Source: Bacillus wiedmannii
Lineage (GTDB): Bacteria; Bacillota; Bacilli; Bacillales; Bacillaceae_G
DNA length: 64,000 bases
Assembly: GCF_001583695.1 (NCBI RefSeq)
Contig: NZ_LOBC01000082.1
Coordinates: 1 to 64,000, forward strand
Direction of reading: 5' to 3'
How positions within the stretch are numbered: the stretch's first letter is position 1; every line of letters starts with the position of its first letter. Both the position numbers and the translations under genes were made by a program. The notes beneath the pieces are model-generated. The model was not told where the DNA came from and searched no databases. It was given only the letters and a program-made list of their open reading frames with translations. Below are positions 55,471-64,000 of this stretch, piece after piece.

Positions 55471-56742
55471 ATGCTTCCAAACGATGATATTGTATCTCAT
55501 GAAAAACGAATAGAAGAATTAGAAAATAAAGTACGTTTTTATGAAGAACTTGTGAATCAATTACCACATCATTTCACATACAAAAATCCACATATTGGTT
55601 TACAAATAAAGAAAACGAGAACGACTCATTCCATTCAAAACATAAAAAAAGAGAATAAAGAGGCTGATTTTCAACTTACTTGCGATTCATTATTTTTATT
55701 TGAGCAACTTGAAACATACTTCATTCATATTTTTGATGCTTTTTCACATCATGTAACCTTTGTTGATGCTAAAGGAAATATCACTTTATGTAACCAAGTT
55801 GCAGCAGATGATTTTGGTGTAGTACGAAATGATATAATTGGAAAGCCAATTCAACAATTACTACAATTGCCAGAAGAAAAAATTAAAGCTCTTGAAACAT
55901 TAAGGACGGGAACAGAAATATATAATGAAGAAGTTTTAGACAAAAACTATGGCATTTTAAATAACCGAATTATTCGTGATTATAACGGAGAGATTTTTAG
56001 AGTTATTAGTGTCTTTCATTATTTAAACACAGAACGTGATGCAGAGAAATTTTCTTTAGCAGGGCGAATTGCAGCTGGGATTGCACATGAAGTACGTAAT
56101 CCTCTTACAACCGTACGAGGTTATTTACAATTTTTACAAGAAACTGTTTCTCCATCTAATAAAGAATTATTTAAAAACTTACTTATTCCCGAATTAGACC
56201 GCGCAAATAGTATTATTACAAAATTTTTAGCTATTTCAAAAACACGCGAATTTACAAGAGAACCGTTTCCTATTAATACATTTTTACGTGAGTATATTCA
56301 ACAGTTACTAGCTAGTGAAGTCTTTTTACATAATATTTCAATTGATTATAATTTTTCTACCGAATTAGATGATGTATTAGTCCATATTGATCGTCATGAA
56401 CTTGTACAAGTTTTTTTAAACCTATTTCAGAATGCTGTCGATGCTCAAGGTGAAAAAAAACTTTCTATCCAAATTACTAGTTATCGTCTAGATAATTTTG
56501 TTCGTATTACTTTCACTGATAATGGAATTGGTATTCCAACAGCCATTCAAGAGTATATCTTTGATCCATTCTTCTCAACAAAAGATTCGGGCACAGGACT
56601 GGGCTTGTCAGTAACGAAGAAAATTATTCAAAATCATAACGGTACATTAAAAATGACCAGTAATCAAGATGGTACAACTTTCACTATTTCAATTCCAATT
56701 TTGCCCAAAACAACCCTTGAAAGATTAAATGACTACAAATGA
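55471..56742 (+). CDS. Soluble PAS-domain histidine kinase, sporulation-kinase type
   Basis: A 423-residue cytosolic kinase with no membrane segment. A short N-terminal coiled coil is followed by one PAS domain (about residues 80-185), HisKA with H206 in GIAHEVRNPLTTVRGYLQFLQ, and HATPase_c with LFQNAVDA, DNGIGIP and GTGLGLSVTKKII. The H-box is of the KinA/KinE class that feeds the Spo0F phosphorelay. No partner regulator adjoins it. B. anthracis carries several such orphan kinases; that this is one of them is inferred. Start ATG 55471 behind GAGGGG. Confidence 0.9.
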   Translation: MLPNDDIVSHEKRIEELENKVRFYEELVNQLPHHFTYKNPHIGLQIKKTRTTHSIQNIKKENKEADFQLTCDSLFLFEQLETYFIHIFDAFSHHVTFVDAKGNITLCNQVAADDFGVVRNDIIGKPIQQLLQLPEEKIKALETLRTGTEIYNEEVLDKNYGILNNRIIRDYNGEIFRVISVFHYLNTERDAEKFSLAGRIAAGIAHEVRNPLTTVRGYLQFLQETVSPSNKELFKNLLIPELDRANSIITKFLAISKTREFTREPFPINTFLREYIQQLLASEVFLHNISIDYNFSTELDDVLVHIDRHELVQVFLNLFQNAVDAQGEKKLSIQITSYRLDNFVRITFTDNGIGIPTAIQEYIFDPFFSTKDSGTGLGLSVTKKIIQNHNGTLKMTSNQDGTTFTISIPILPKTTLERLNDYK

Positions 56743-56756
56743 GGTACTCCTCCACA

Positions 56757-56806
56757 AACTGCATGCCAATTGTTAAATACCTACAACAATTAGCATGCAG
56801 TTTTTT
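56757..56806 (+). terminator. Terminator after the PAS kinase gene
   Basis: AAACTGCATGC-AATTGTT and its inverse with a single mismatch around a ten-base loop, followed by TTTTTT. Confidence 0.93.
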
Positions 56807-56963
56807 ATGTTGAACTTTTCGTCTTTACATTATATAAACCTTCTCTTTATCTTACTTATTTTTACTAAGAGGGCCAACGTCTTATTTTTTTAGAAATGGT
56901 AGTTTGTCCATCACGAATTTAGTATAAATTTCATTTTAATATATAGTAACGACTATTGATTCT

Positions 56964-58032
56964 ATGAAAGAAAGGAATGAAAAGAGGAACAATAAAAATA
57001 AAGGAAAAGTATTTTATGGTAATGATTGTTGCGAAGTCAGAGCTTGTAGTTATATTAACATCTCTAAGTCCGAACTTACAGAATTCGTTAGACTTCTTCA
57101 AGCTCTTGGCCAAGCTATTCAAGCTGTCTTTCAAAACCCTTCTCAATAATAATATCGATAACTTGATTGCTGCCCTAAATAACCTACAAAAATTCCTCAA
57201 TTGCTTAGATTTATCTCCAGCACAAAAACAAATTGGAAATTCTATTATCGCTAATCTATTAACTATTTTAAAAACAGAACCTTTCTCATGCGGAGCATTG
57301 TACGTTGAGCTACAAAGCTTGCTTAATTATTTATTGTATATCGCTAAGTTATTCAAAGTAGATTGTTGTACTATCGACAAACTGGTTAAACTCATAACAG
57401 AGATCCAAACTATCCTAGTTCAATACGGATCAGGTTGCCTTGGAGGAGGAGCAACAGGGGCTACTGGACCTCAAGGACCGGCTGGTGCCCAAGGTGCTAC
57501 TGGACCTCAAGGACCAGCGGGCGCTCAAGGGGCTACTGGTGCTCAAGGACCAGCGGGCGCTCAAGGGGCTACTGGTGCTCAAGGTCCAGCGGGCGCTCAA
57601 GGGGCTACTGGTGCTCAAGGTCCAGCGGATACTCCAATTCCTGTAACTATCGCAGCTATCGGAAATTCAAATCCACAAACTATATCCCCTGGAACAAACA
57701 TCCAATTCAATTAAGTTTTTGAATTAACTAATATCTCTTTCAACGATACTTCAGATACTTTAACAATTTTAGAAACAGGCGTATATGATATTAGTTTCTC
57801 AGCGTCTACAACTTTCCCAGGATCTTCACCATTCGGATTCGGTATTTCATTCAATGGCCAACCACCTAATCGTAACTTCTCAACTAACGTTATCGGTAGT
57901 GCTGTTTCTTTCTCTACAATCGTTACTTTACAAGCTGGTACAACGATTGCTGTACAGCCTACAGCAAACACTATTTCTATTCCTAACACAGGCGATACAG
58001 CTGCAACACTATCCGTATTCCGAATTTACTAA
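56964..58032 (+). pseudogene. Collagen-like exosporium-type protein gene, frameshifted and nonsense-interrupted
   Basis: Three pieces form one gene. Frame one (56964-57149) encodes [20 protein letters not shown] and ...FQNPSQ, then stops. Frame two carries on from 57148 with [19 protein letters not shown] and includes ~20 Gly-X-Y triplets ([12 protein letters not shown]; 57449-57625). TAA at 57712-57714 then interrupts the C-terminal domain; the same frame stays open to 58032 with a TNF/C1q-like, BclA-type C-terminal sequence (ILETGVYDISFSAS...AATLSVFRIY). One extra base (about 57147) explains the frameshift. The exosporium leader motif of BclA is not seen. Start uncertain, with no good ribosome site. 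Confidence 0.85.
57470..57628 (+). repeat. Tandem 36-bp collagen repeat
   Basis: Roughly four and a half copies of a 36-base unit coding for [12 protein letters not shown] and close variants. The last three copies are nearly identical, which suggests recent expansion or contraction. Confidence 0.85.
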
Positions 58033-58102
58033 TTTTCAATCAATAAGTATATTTATAATAATATGTATCGTTTAACCGTTCATTAAATCTCTCTTTATAT
58101 AG

Positions 58103-58142
58103 AAAGGAGCACTTATTTGGGAGGATAAGTGCTCCTTCTTTA
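58103..58142 (+). terminator. Terminator after the collagen-like pseudogene
   Basis: GGAGCACTTAT/ATAAGTGCTCC stem around eight bases, then TTCTTTACG. Confidence 0.88.
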
Positions 58143-58227
58143 CGTTTCTTTACCTCAAATTTACTCTATCTTAATCCTCATTTTGTATGATAAATAGTGA
58201 AGTCAAAGATATGAAAGAGGGATGAAA

Positions 58228-58656
58228 ATGAGAGTTATGTCACTAATACGCATTTGGTTTGCTCTTATGGTATGCATTATTTTATGTGTAGGATTTTTTT
58301 TAACTCTAAAATATTCCACTATATCAAAAGCAGAGAGAAAAACTGTTCCATACAAACTTTTGTATACAAAACAAAGCAACATCCCTTATTCCAATACCAC
58401 AAAGAATGAAAAAAAGGTTATAAAAGGAATGCTTATTACGAAAGCTTCTAGTTCCGAAGCGTTACTTCAAATTGCTGAAACGATTAAAGATCAGTATACA
58501 AATAAAGAAATTGATGAAATCACACTTTCTATCCACAATGAAAATAATGGTAATTACGAAGAAGAATTACTTTACGAGCCTATTAGTAAAGGAAAAATAA
58601 TCGTCACATACGATTCTCAATCCTTTGGCAGTACAAATGTTACACTTAACGAGTAA
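58228..58656 (+). CDS. Unknown membrane-anchored protein
   Basis: About 142 residues: a short basic N-terminus, one hydrophobic helix (about 8-30) acting as anchor or signal, then ~110 hydrophilic residues on the outside. No recognised motif. Start ATG 58228, six bases after AGAGGG; the ATG two codons upstream touches that site. Stands alone between the collagen-like pseudogene and the convergent penicillin-binding protein gene. Confidence 0.68.
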   Translation: MRVMSLIRIWFALMVCIILCVGFFLTLKYSTISKAERKTVPYKLLYTKQSNIPYSNTTKNEKKVIKGMLITKASSSEALLQIAETIKDQYTNKEIDEITLSIHNENNGNYEEELLYEPISKGKIIVTYDSQSFGSTNVTLNE

Positions 58657-58747
58657 TACTATTTATCCCAATTGATATGGGCTAACAGCTCGTAGAGATA
58701 GATACAGCTCCTCCCACCGATTAAAAGTTCACTTAATTTCTCATACG

Positions 58748-58779
58748 AAAAAGAGGCGAATTTCGTTATTCGCCTCTTT
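58748..58779. terminator. Terminator between convergent genes
   Basis: AAAGAGGCGAA(T)/ATTCGCCTCTTT stem, T runs on both sides; serves the penicillin-binding protein gene (minus) and perhaps the upstream plus-strand gene. Confidence 0.9.
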
Positions 58780-58782
58780 CTT

Positions 58783-60825
58783 TTACCAAAATGAAGGAAT
58801 CCATTCTTTCACTTTATCAATCCACTCTTGTTGCTCTTTTTTTCTTTGTTGTTCCTCTTCTTTTCTTCTCTTCTCTTCTTCTTTTCTTCGTTTTTCCTCT
58901 TCAATTGTATTCAATTGTTTTTTATAATCAGCCTCAGATATGAGCGATAACTGGAATGCTTTTTGAGCTGGATTGGCATTCGCTTTTTTCATAATATCCC
59001 GGAACATTGTCGTCGTAATTTGACTTCCCCCCGGAACATAATGATCACTATCTGTTTTATCATATCCTACCCAAATCGCACCTACTAAATCTGGTGTGTA
59101 TCCAACAAACCATGAATCCTTTGCACCGGCGCTTGGTCCATTTACAATTTGAGTAGTTCCTGTCTTACCGGCCGTATCAACATTATTAACTTTCGCCTTT
59201 TCGCCCGTGCCCTTTTCGACAACACCTTTTAATAAATATGTCATCTTTTGTGCAATTTTCTCGCTCGTCACTCGTGTCTCTTTCTTATACCACTTTCCAA
59301 TTGTTTCGCCTTCAGCATTTTGTATCTCTCTAATCGCATGAGCTTCCACTTGAACACCGTCATTTGCAAATGTACTGTATGCTTGAGCCATTACAAATGG
59401 AGAGGTCCCAACATGCATCCCGCCTAAAGCAATTGGATACGTACGATCTTCTGGCACTAATGGAATACCAAATCGCTCTAAAGATTTCAATCCTTTATCC
59501 AATCCAATTTGTTCCAATAGCCAAACAGCCGAAACATTGTACGACTTTGCCACAGCTTCATACATTGTCACATCACCGTGAAAAGTATGATCACTATTTT
59601 GCGGTTTATATTCTTTAATATTAAATGGTTCATCTTTTAATATATCGTATACTTCATACCCTTGCTCTAACGCTGGTACATATACAGCCAGAGGCTTTAA
59701 CGTTGATCCAGGTTGTCTTTTTAATTGGGTTGCATGGTTAAACTGTAAAAACTGATACGGTCCTCTACCTCCAACTAAAGCTGGTACACCACCTGTTTTT
59801 GGATTCATAAGAACTACACCCGTTTGCATAAGCTGGTCTGAGCCATTATCTTTGAAATAACTCTCATTATTTACAACGTCTTCTACAGCCTGTTGTTTTT
59901 TCGGATCAAGCTCTGTATAAATACGATAACCACCTGCTAAAATTTCATTTTGTGTTAATTCGTACTTGTCCATAGCTTCCCTAACAATATAATCTACATA
60001 TTGAGAGTATTTCCCCTTGTATTTATCATCCACACCACGTTTTAACACAAGACCGCTCTCTTTTTCTTTATTATACTGTTCGTCAGAAATATATCCTTGC
60101 TCTTTCATTAAACTTAATACAACATTACGTCGTTCGATTGACTTATTAAAGTTTTTATAGGGCGAATACGCAGACGGTGCTTTAATCAAGCCAGCAATCG
60201 TTGCAGCCTCTGAAACCGTTAAATCTTTTACATCTTTATCAAAATAAGATTTAGCTGCCCTTTTTATACCCCAAGCCCCTTCACCAAAATAAATTTGGTT
60301 CATATACATTTCAATAATTTCATCTTTCGTATACGTACGCTCTATTTTTTTTGTTAAAAAATATTCCTTTATTTTTCGAGAGTATGTGCGGTCTTGTGTC
60401 AGAAATACATTTTTCGCAAGTTGTTGTGTAATTGTACTTCCCCCTGCTACAACTTCTCCTGCTGTAATATTTTTAAAAACTGCACTTATAATTCCACTAT
60501 AGTAAATACCGTGATGGTTAAAAAACTCCTTATCTTCTACTGCAACAATTGCCTGAACCATAATGTCAGGAATATCTTTCCTTTTAACACCTTCTGTTTT
60601 AGAAGAAGCTAATTTAGTCGCAACTTCATTATTTGCATCATAAATTAAGGTCGGTTGCGGAACAGCTTGTTTTAATTCAGATATGTCTTGAATGGAAATT
60701 ATTATATTTATAGCAATAAATATAGTAGCGAGTAAACTCCCTAATACAATTAATGAATTACGAAGTTTCTTCCTCTTGTTGAACCACTCCTGCATTTTTT
60801 TCAAGTGAGTGTTCTTCAATTTCAT
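58783..60825 (-). CDS. Class A penicillin-binding protein (transglycosylase/transpeptidase, PbpF/PbpG-like)
   Basis: Bifunctional peptidoglycan synthase of 680 residues. A short cytosolic segment and TM anchor (about 23-46) precede the glycosyltransferase domain (AIVAVEDKEFFNHHG, GGSTITQQLAKN, RKIKEYFL). The transpeptidase domain has SxxK (PGSTLKPL), SxN (KSYNVS) and KTG (AGKTGTT). The tail is a low-complexity run rich in Glu, Lys and Arg. It resembles the B. subtilis PBP2C/2D group linked to sporulation and germination. Convergent with its left neighbour and divergent from the phosphate transport genes. Confidence 0.94.
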   Translation of the reverse strand: MKLKNTHLKKMQEWFNKRKKLRNSLIVLGSLLATIFIAINIIISIQDISELKQAVPQPTLIYDANNEVATKLASSKTEGVKRKDIPDIMVQAIVAVEDKEFFNHHGIYYSGIISAVFKNITAGEVVAGGSTITQQLAKNVFLTQDRTYSRKIKEYFLTKKIERTYTKDEIIEMYMNQIYFGEGAWGIKRAAKSYFDKDVKDLTVSEAATIAGLIKAPSAYSPYKNFNKSIERRNVVLSLMKEQGYISDEQYNKEKESGLVLKRGVDDKYKGKYSQYVDYIVREAMDKYELTQNEILAGGYRIYTELDPKKQQAVEDVVNNESYFKDNGSDQLMQTGVVLMNPKTGGVPALVGGRGPYQFLQFNHATQLKRQPGSTLKPLAVYVPALEQGYEVYDILKDEPFNIKEYKPQNSDHTFHGDVTMYEAVAKSYNVSAVWLLEQIGLDKGLKSLERFGIPLVPEDRTYPIALGGMHVGTSPFVMAQAYSTFANDGVQVEAHAIREIQNAEGETIGKWYKKETRVTSEKIAQKMTYLLKGVVEKGTGEKAKVNNVDTAGKTGTTQIVNGPSAGAKDSWFVGYTPDLVGAIWVGYDKTDSDHYVPGGSQITTTMFRDIMKKANANPAQKAFQLSLISEADYKKQLNTIEEEKRRKEEEKRRKEEEQQRKKEQQEWIDKVKEWIPSFW

Positions 60826-61086
60826 TCGTTCACTTCCTTCGTTTATTTACACTCTTCTTTTCAAAAGGAAGAATATACCTCCTTTTAAATTTATTATAAT
60901 AACGTAATCGTTCCTATAGTGTAAAGCTTTTCTTTCACATTCATACTTTTTGCAAGAAAAGGACATTCTACAAGTAAGATATTCACTATTGATTATTAAT
61001 ATTATTAATACAACAATGAGAGTTATGTTAAGTTTTTGTAAACTTTTCGATAAAATGTTTTAAAAAACGACAGTTTTTTGTTAGAA
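60826..61086. other. Divergent promoter region, no gene
   Basis: About 260 bases between the penicillin-binding protein and DUF47 genes, very AT-rich, with no coding potential on either strand and no dyad I can support. Confidence 0.5.
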
Positions 61087-61115
61087 TTGACTAGCCAATA
61101 TATTTTACATATATT
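61087..61115 (+). promoter_or_regulatory. Promoter of the DUF47-pit operon
   Basis: TTGACT (61087-61092) and TATATT (61110-61115) with a 17-base spacer. The inferred leader is very short (about 16 bases) and starts close to the ribosome site. Confidence 0.6.
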
Positions 61116-61137
61116 ACTTTTGTGGGGGTAACTAATA

Positions 61138-61758
61138 ATGGTATTTAAATCAAAAAAAGATAAATTTTCTGAAATGTTAATGAATGTTTCCGAAAATTTA
61201 AAAGAAGGCGCGCAGTTTTTCGTGGAGTATAAAATTAAAAATGCTAGCGATTTAAAAGAGTTTTCTATGCGCATGAAAGAGTATGAGTCAAAAGGTGACA
61301 CATTTATTCACGAAATCATTATGGAGCTAAACAAAGCGTTTATTACTCCAATTGAACGTGAGGACATCCTACAACTTGCAATGAGTATGGATGATGTATT
61401 AGATGGATTAGATCATAGTGCTGGTCTATTCGAAATGTATTCTATTACAGAAGCTGATGAATACATGATTAAATTCGTTGAAGCAATTAATCAATGTGCG
61501 ATTGAGATTGCAAATTCTGTTGAACTACTGTCTAAAAAGAAGTTAGTCGACATTCGTACGAACGCAATTAAGATTAAGGATTACGAATCACAATGTGATG
61601 ATATTCGCCGTCATGCAATTAAGCACTTATTCTCTCGTGAGAAAGATCCGATTAAGATTATTCAATACAAAGAGATTTACGAAGAGCTTGAAGAAGTAGC
61701 GGATAGCTGCCAAAGCGTTGCAAACGTATTAGAAACAATTATTATGAAGAACGCGTAA
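61138..61758 (+). CDS. DUF47 family phosphate transport accessory protein (PhoU-like)
   Basis: A 206-residue, all-helical cytosolic protein of the DUF47/PhoU-like type that pairs with Pit transporters. The MKEYESKGDTFIHEIIMELNKAFITPIEREDI segment is highly characteristic; acidic residues there bind metal. Start ATG 61138, with GGGGG upstream. Eleven bases before the pit start, so they form an operon (B. subtilis ykaA-pit). Confidence 0.93.
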   Translation: MVFKSKKDKFSEMLMNVSENLKEGAQFFVEYKIKNASDLKEFSMRMKEYESKGDTFIHEIIMELNKAFITPIEREDILQLAMSMDDVLDGLDHSAGLFEMYSITEADEYMIKFVEAINQCAIEIANSVELLSKKKLVDIRTNAIKIKDYESQCDDIRRHAIKHLFSREKDPIKIIQYKEIYEELEEVADSCQSVANVLETIIMKNA

Positions 61759-61769
61759 GGAGTTTGATC

Positions 61770-62768
61770 ATGGATACACTCTTGATACTGACCGTTTTAG
61801 TAGTCATTTGCGCTTTAGCTTTTGACTTTATCAATGGATTTCACGATACAGCAAACGCTATTGCAACGGCTGTTTCAACGAAAGCTCTAAAGCCTAGACA
61901 TGCAATTATTATGGCAGCTATTATGAACTTTTTAGGTGCGATGACATTTACAGGTGTAGCAAAAACGATTACAAAAGATATCGTTGATCCATTTGCCTTG
62001 CAAAATGGTTCTCTTGTAATTTTAGCTGCTTTGCTTGCGGCAATAGCTTGGAATTTAATTACTTGGTACTACGGTATTCCAAGTAGTTCTTCGCATGCAA
62101 TTATCGGCTCAATCGCAGGTGCAGCTATCGCTGCTGCCGGTATTAGCTCATTAAATCTTAAAGGGTTCATAAAAATTCTTGAAGCTTTAATCATTTCACC
62201 GATTATCGCTTTTGTTATTGGTTATATCGTATACAGTATTTTTAAAGTGGTCTTTAAAAACTTTAATTTAACGAAAACGAACAAAAACTTCCGTTTATTC
62301 CAAATTTTCACTGCAGCATTACAAGCTTATACACATGGTACGAATGATGCACAAAAAGCAATGGGAATCATTACGATGGCTCTTATGGCCAATAACTATC
62401 ATACTTCTGACGACATCCCGTTCTGGGTACAATTATGTTGTGCAATCGCAATGGGTCTTGGTACTTCTGTTGGCGGATGGAAAATTATTAAAACTGTCGG
62501 TGGACAAATTATGAAAATTCGTCCTGTAAATGGTGTAGCTGCTGATTTATCATCATCACTTGTTATTTTCGGCGCAACATTCATTCACTTACCGGTTAGT
62601 ACAACGCACGTTATCTCTTCTTCTATTTTAGGGGTTGGTGCTTCACATCGTGTGAAAGGTGTAAAATGGGGAACTGCAAAACGTATGTTAATTACATGGG
62701 TTATTACACTTCCTATTTCAGCTTCGTTAGCTGCACTATTTTACGCTTTATTACACTTAATCTTTTAA
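61770..62768 (+). CDS. pit: Inorganic phosphate transporter Pit
   Basis: Low-affinity, proton-coupled phosphate (metal-phosphate) permease, 332 residues, about ten membrane helices. The duplicated PiT signature is visible as DFINGFHDTANAIATAVSTKAL near the N-terminus and YTHGTNDAQKAMGII in the second half, with PSSSSHAIIGS between. Start ATG 61770, seven bases after AAGGAG. Confidence 0.96.
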   Translation: MDTLLILTVLVVICALAFDFINGFHDTANAIATAVSTKALKPRHAIIMAAIMNFLGAMTFTGVAKTITKDIVDPFALQNGSLVILAALLAAIAWNLITWYYGIPSSSSHAIIGSIAGAAIAAAGISSLNLKGFIKILEALIISPIIAFVIGYIVYSIFKVVFKNFNLTKTNKNFRLFQIFTAALQAYTHGTNDAQKAMGIITMALMANNYHTSDDIPFWVQLCCAIAMGLGTSVGGWKIIKTVGGQIMKIRPVNGVAADLSSSLVIFGATFIHLPVSTTHVISSSILGVGASHRVKGVKWGTAKRMLITWVITLPISASLAALFYALLHLIF

Positions 62769-62770
62769 TT

Positions 62771-62811
62771 AAAAGTCGTCTTCCTTATTTTTCTAGGAAG
62801 ACGACTTTTTT
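62771..62811 (+). terminator. Terminator after pit
   Basis: AAAAGTCGTCTTCCT/AGGAAGACGACTTTT around nine bases with T run; strong. Confidence 0.96.
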
Positions 62812-62885
62812 GTGAACAAACCTTTTTCTTATTAAAAAGCGTGTATAATAATTGGTGGATAAGTTATATAGAGGAGTTGGAAATT

Positions 62886-63686
62886 TTGGAATACATCATG
62901 TTACTTTTCATCGGGTTAATCGCCGGGACAGTCGGGAGTCTAGTCGGGCTTGGTGGCGGAATTATTATTGTTCCGTTATTAATCGGATTACACAGTCTAT
63001 CACCACAACTTGCAGTAGGAACTTCAATGGTAACAGTCGTTTTTACAGGACTATCTTCCACCCTTACTTATATGAAGCATAAACGAGTAGATTACAAAAG
63101 TGGACTTATTTTATTTATCGGGAGTGGCCCTGGTGGTATCATCGGCTCGTGGGCAAACAAATTTTTAAACCAAGATACATTTTCTTTATATTTTGGGATT
63201 TTCCTTATTTTTGTCTCCATCCTTCTTATGTTACGAGACAAATTAAACCCCCTTTCTTTATCAAATATGACGGTAATTAAGCGTTCTTTTACAGATAACG
63301 AAGGAAACACTGTACACTATCAATTCCCACCGCTTCTCGCTATCTTTATCGCCTTTATAGTTGGTTTTATATCTGGATTATTTGGAATTGGCGGCGGTGC
63401 CTTACTTGTTCCAGCAATGATGCTACTTTTTGCATTCCCAGCACATATTGCTGTAGCAACTTCGATGTTTATCGTATTTTTATCAGCAATTGTAAGTTCT
63501 GCAACTCACATCTCCCTTGGAAATGTCAGCTGGGTTTACGCATTAATTCTTATTCCTGGTGCATGGATTGGCGGAAAAATCGGGGCTTATATTAATACAA
63601 AATTAAGTGGTAATGCCGTAATTAATTTATTACGTATCACATTAATTATTCTCGGAACTAGATTAATCATTACTTCTTTTTTATAA
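62886..63686 (+). CDS. TauE/SafE family permease
   Basis: A 266-residue membrane protein with about eight helices arranged as two homologous halves: each has a GGG-containing segment (GLGGGIIIVPLLIG and GIGGGALLVPAMMLL) followed by AVGTSM/AVATSM. The family exports sulfite, sulfoacetate or related organosulfur anions, but substrate cannot be read from sequence. Start taken as TTG 62886, nine bases after GAGGAG; TTG lies five residues before the first helix. Single gene. Confidence 0.88.
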   Translation: MEYIMLLFIGLIAGTVGSLVGLGGGIIIVPLLIGLHSLSPQLAVGTSMVTVVFTGLSSTLTYMKHKRVDYKSGLILFIGSGPGGIIGSWANKFLNQDTFSLYFGIFLIFVSILLMLRDKLNPLSLSNMTVIKRSFTDNEGNTVHYQFPPLLAIFIAFIVGFISGLFGIGGGALLVPAMMLLFAFPAHIAVATSMFIVFLSAIVSSATHISLGNVSWVYALILIPGAWIGGKIGAYINTKLSGNAVINLLRITLIILGTRLIITSFL

Positions 63687-63711
63687 CGCGTTCTTTTTAG
63701 AATGCGTTTTT
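63685..63711 (+). terminator. Terminator after the TauE-type permease
   Basis: AACGCGTTCT/AGAATGCGTT stem with a TTTT loop and T tail, overlapping the stop codon. Confidence 0.85.
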
Positions 63712-63712
63712 C

Positions 63713-63805
63713 TTATACACATGAATATAAAAATCCTCCTAAGAGAACAAATAAAATTAAACAAACACATAATAACATATAATTGGAAATATGTACTTTC
63801 TTCAA
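63713..63805 (-). CDS. Candidate 30-residue membrane peptide
   Basis: TTG 63805, eight bases after AGGAG on the minus strand, opens a 30-codon frame ending in TAA at 63713. The product, MKKVHISNYMLLCVCLILFV followed by ten more residues, is one hydrophobic helix with a basic start. No homology recognised. It explains part of the 314-base stretch to the window end; the remainder holds only the terminator at 63952. Confidence 0.42.
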   Translation of the reverse strand: MKKVHISNYMLLCVCLILFVLLGGFLYSCV

Positions 63806-63951
63806 GTTGACCACTCCTATAACTGCGACTGTTATCTTTATGATAGCGAAAAAATAATTCCCTTGCAGTTACAAAGTGCTAACAATGCAAAATCATTTAT
63901 TACAAATTTTATCCTTATATTTCATTTCTTTGTATATTCTATCGTTTTAAT

Positions 63952-63981
63952 AAAAAAAGATGTCATATTGACATCTTTTTT
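63952..63981. terminator. Bidirectional terminator near the window end
   Basis: AAAAAGATGTCA/TGACATCTTTTT around TAT, with A and T runs on both sides; probably ends a minus-strand gene lying beyond the window. Confidence 0.85.
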
Positions 63982-64000
63982 AGTGAAGAAGTGACCATCC

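Noticed and set aside
57132-57156. Programmed +1 frameshift as an explanation for the collagen gene
   Set aside because: The shift occurs at CAA TAA with no known slippery pattern, and a second, independent stop lies downstream, so gene decay is simpler.
57470-57628. Regular repeats that could suggest a CRISPR array
   Set aside because: The units are contiguous and code for collagen triplets; there are no unique spacers.
57435-57722. Alternative-frame ORFs across the collagen repeats on both strands
   Set aside because: They are frame-shifted readings of the same 36-base repeat; only the Gly-X-Y frame makes biological sense.
63791-63994. A 67-codon plus-strand frame near the window end
   Set aside because: No ribosome site, it runs through a strong terminator, and the sequence looks like random AT-rich coding.

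Overview
The window is a stretch of chromosome from a low-GC, spore-forming Bacillus, almost certainly a member of the Bacillus cereus group (cereus/thuringiensis/anthracis). This rests on AT-rich sequence, strong AGGAGG-type ribosome binding sites with frequent GTG/TTG starts, many sporulation genes (spoIVA, spoVIF, spmA/B, dacB, the yphA/YIEGIA cluster), a gene order collinear with the Bacillus subtilis aroF-to-res region, and B. cereus-group features such as an N-terminally extended superoxide dismutase, an exosporium-type collagen-like gene and orphan sporulation-type kinases. I see no rRNA, tRNA, insertion sequence, prophage or CRISPR array.

Layout. 1-8 kb: chorismate/aromatic genes (aroC, aroB, hisC), ndk, the menaquinone/heptaprenyl cluster hepS-menG-hepT, folE and hbs, all on the minus strand. 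8-20 kb: spoIVA, yphF, yphE, spoVIF, gpsA, der, the overlapping trio yphA-YIEGIA protein-capping subunit, ypzI, fni, ypfD, cmk and a short ypfB. 20-25 kb: ansA, ypdA, a peptidoglycan amidase, two small membrane proteins and gudB. 25-31 kb: mecA2, a MerR regulator and the ypbG-ypbE-ypbD-recQ-ypbB run. 31-35 kb: ferredoxin, the FMN-riboswitch-controlled riboflavin transporter, an unknown membrane protein, an M23/LysM hydrolase and a cobalamin adenosyltransferase. 35-46 kb: resA-resB-resC and resD-resE (cytochrome c maturation and redox signalling), rluB, spmA-spmB-dacB, the superoxide dismutase and ypuI. 46-64 kb is more species-specific: mprF, a secreted YtkA-like protein, deoD, two orphan histidine kinases, a minimal tyrosine recombinase, a Fur-controlled small RNA candidate, a DUF72 protein, a broken collagen-like gene, a class A penicillin-binding protein, the DUF47-Pit phosphate transporter and a TauE-type permease.

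How it fits together. The housekeeping backbone links isoprenoid/menaquinone synthesis (fni, hepS/T, menG), cytochrome c maturation (resABC) and its redox-responsive regulator (resDE). Sporulation genes act in coat, cortex and core maturation. Iron control appears twice, at the ferredoxin promoter and at an FsrA-like sRNA promoter, with the same -35/Fur box/-10 layout.

The observations I rate highest are (1) a promoter at about 23.2 kb carrying two LexA (SOS) box-like sites in front of a 78-residue one-helix membrane protein and a signal-less amidase, a holin/endolysin-like arrangement; (2) the FsrA-like sRNA at about 54.35-54.46 kb; (3) the doubly broken collagen-like gene; and (4) several strong dyads in control regions (ypfD, deoD, the resD ribosome binding site, and the gudB cre pair).
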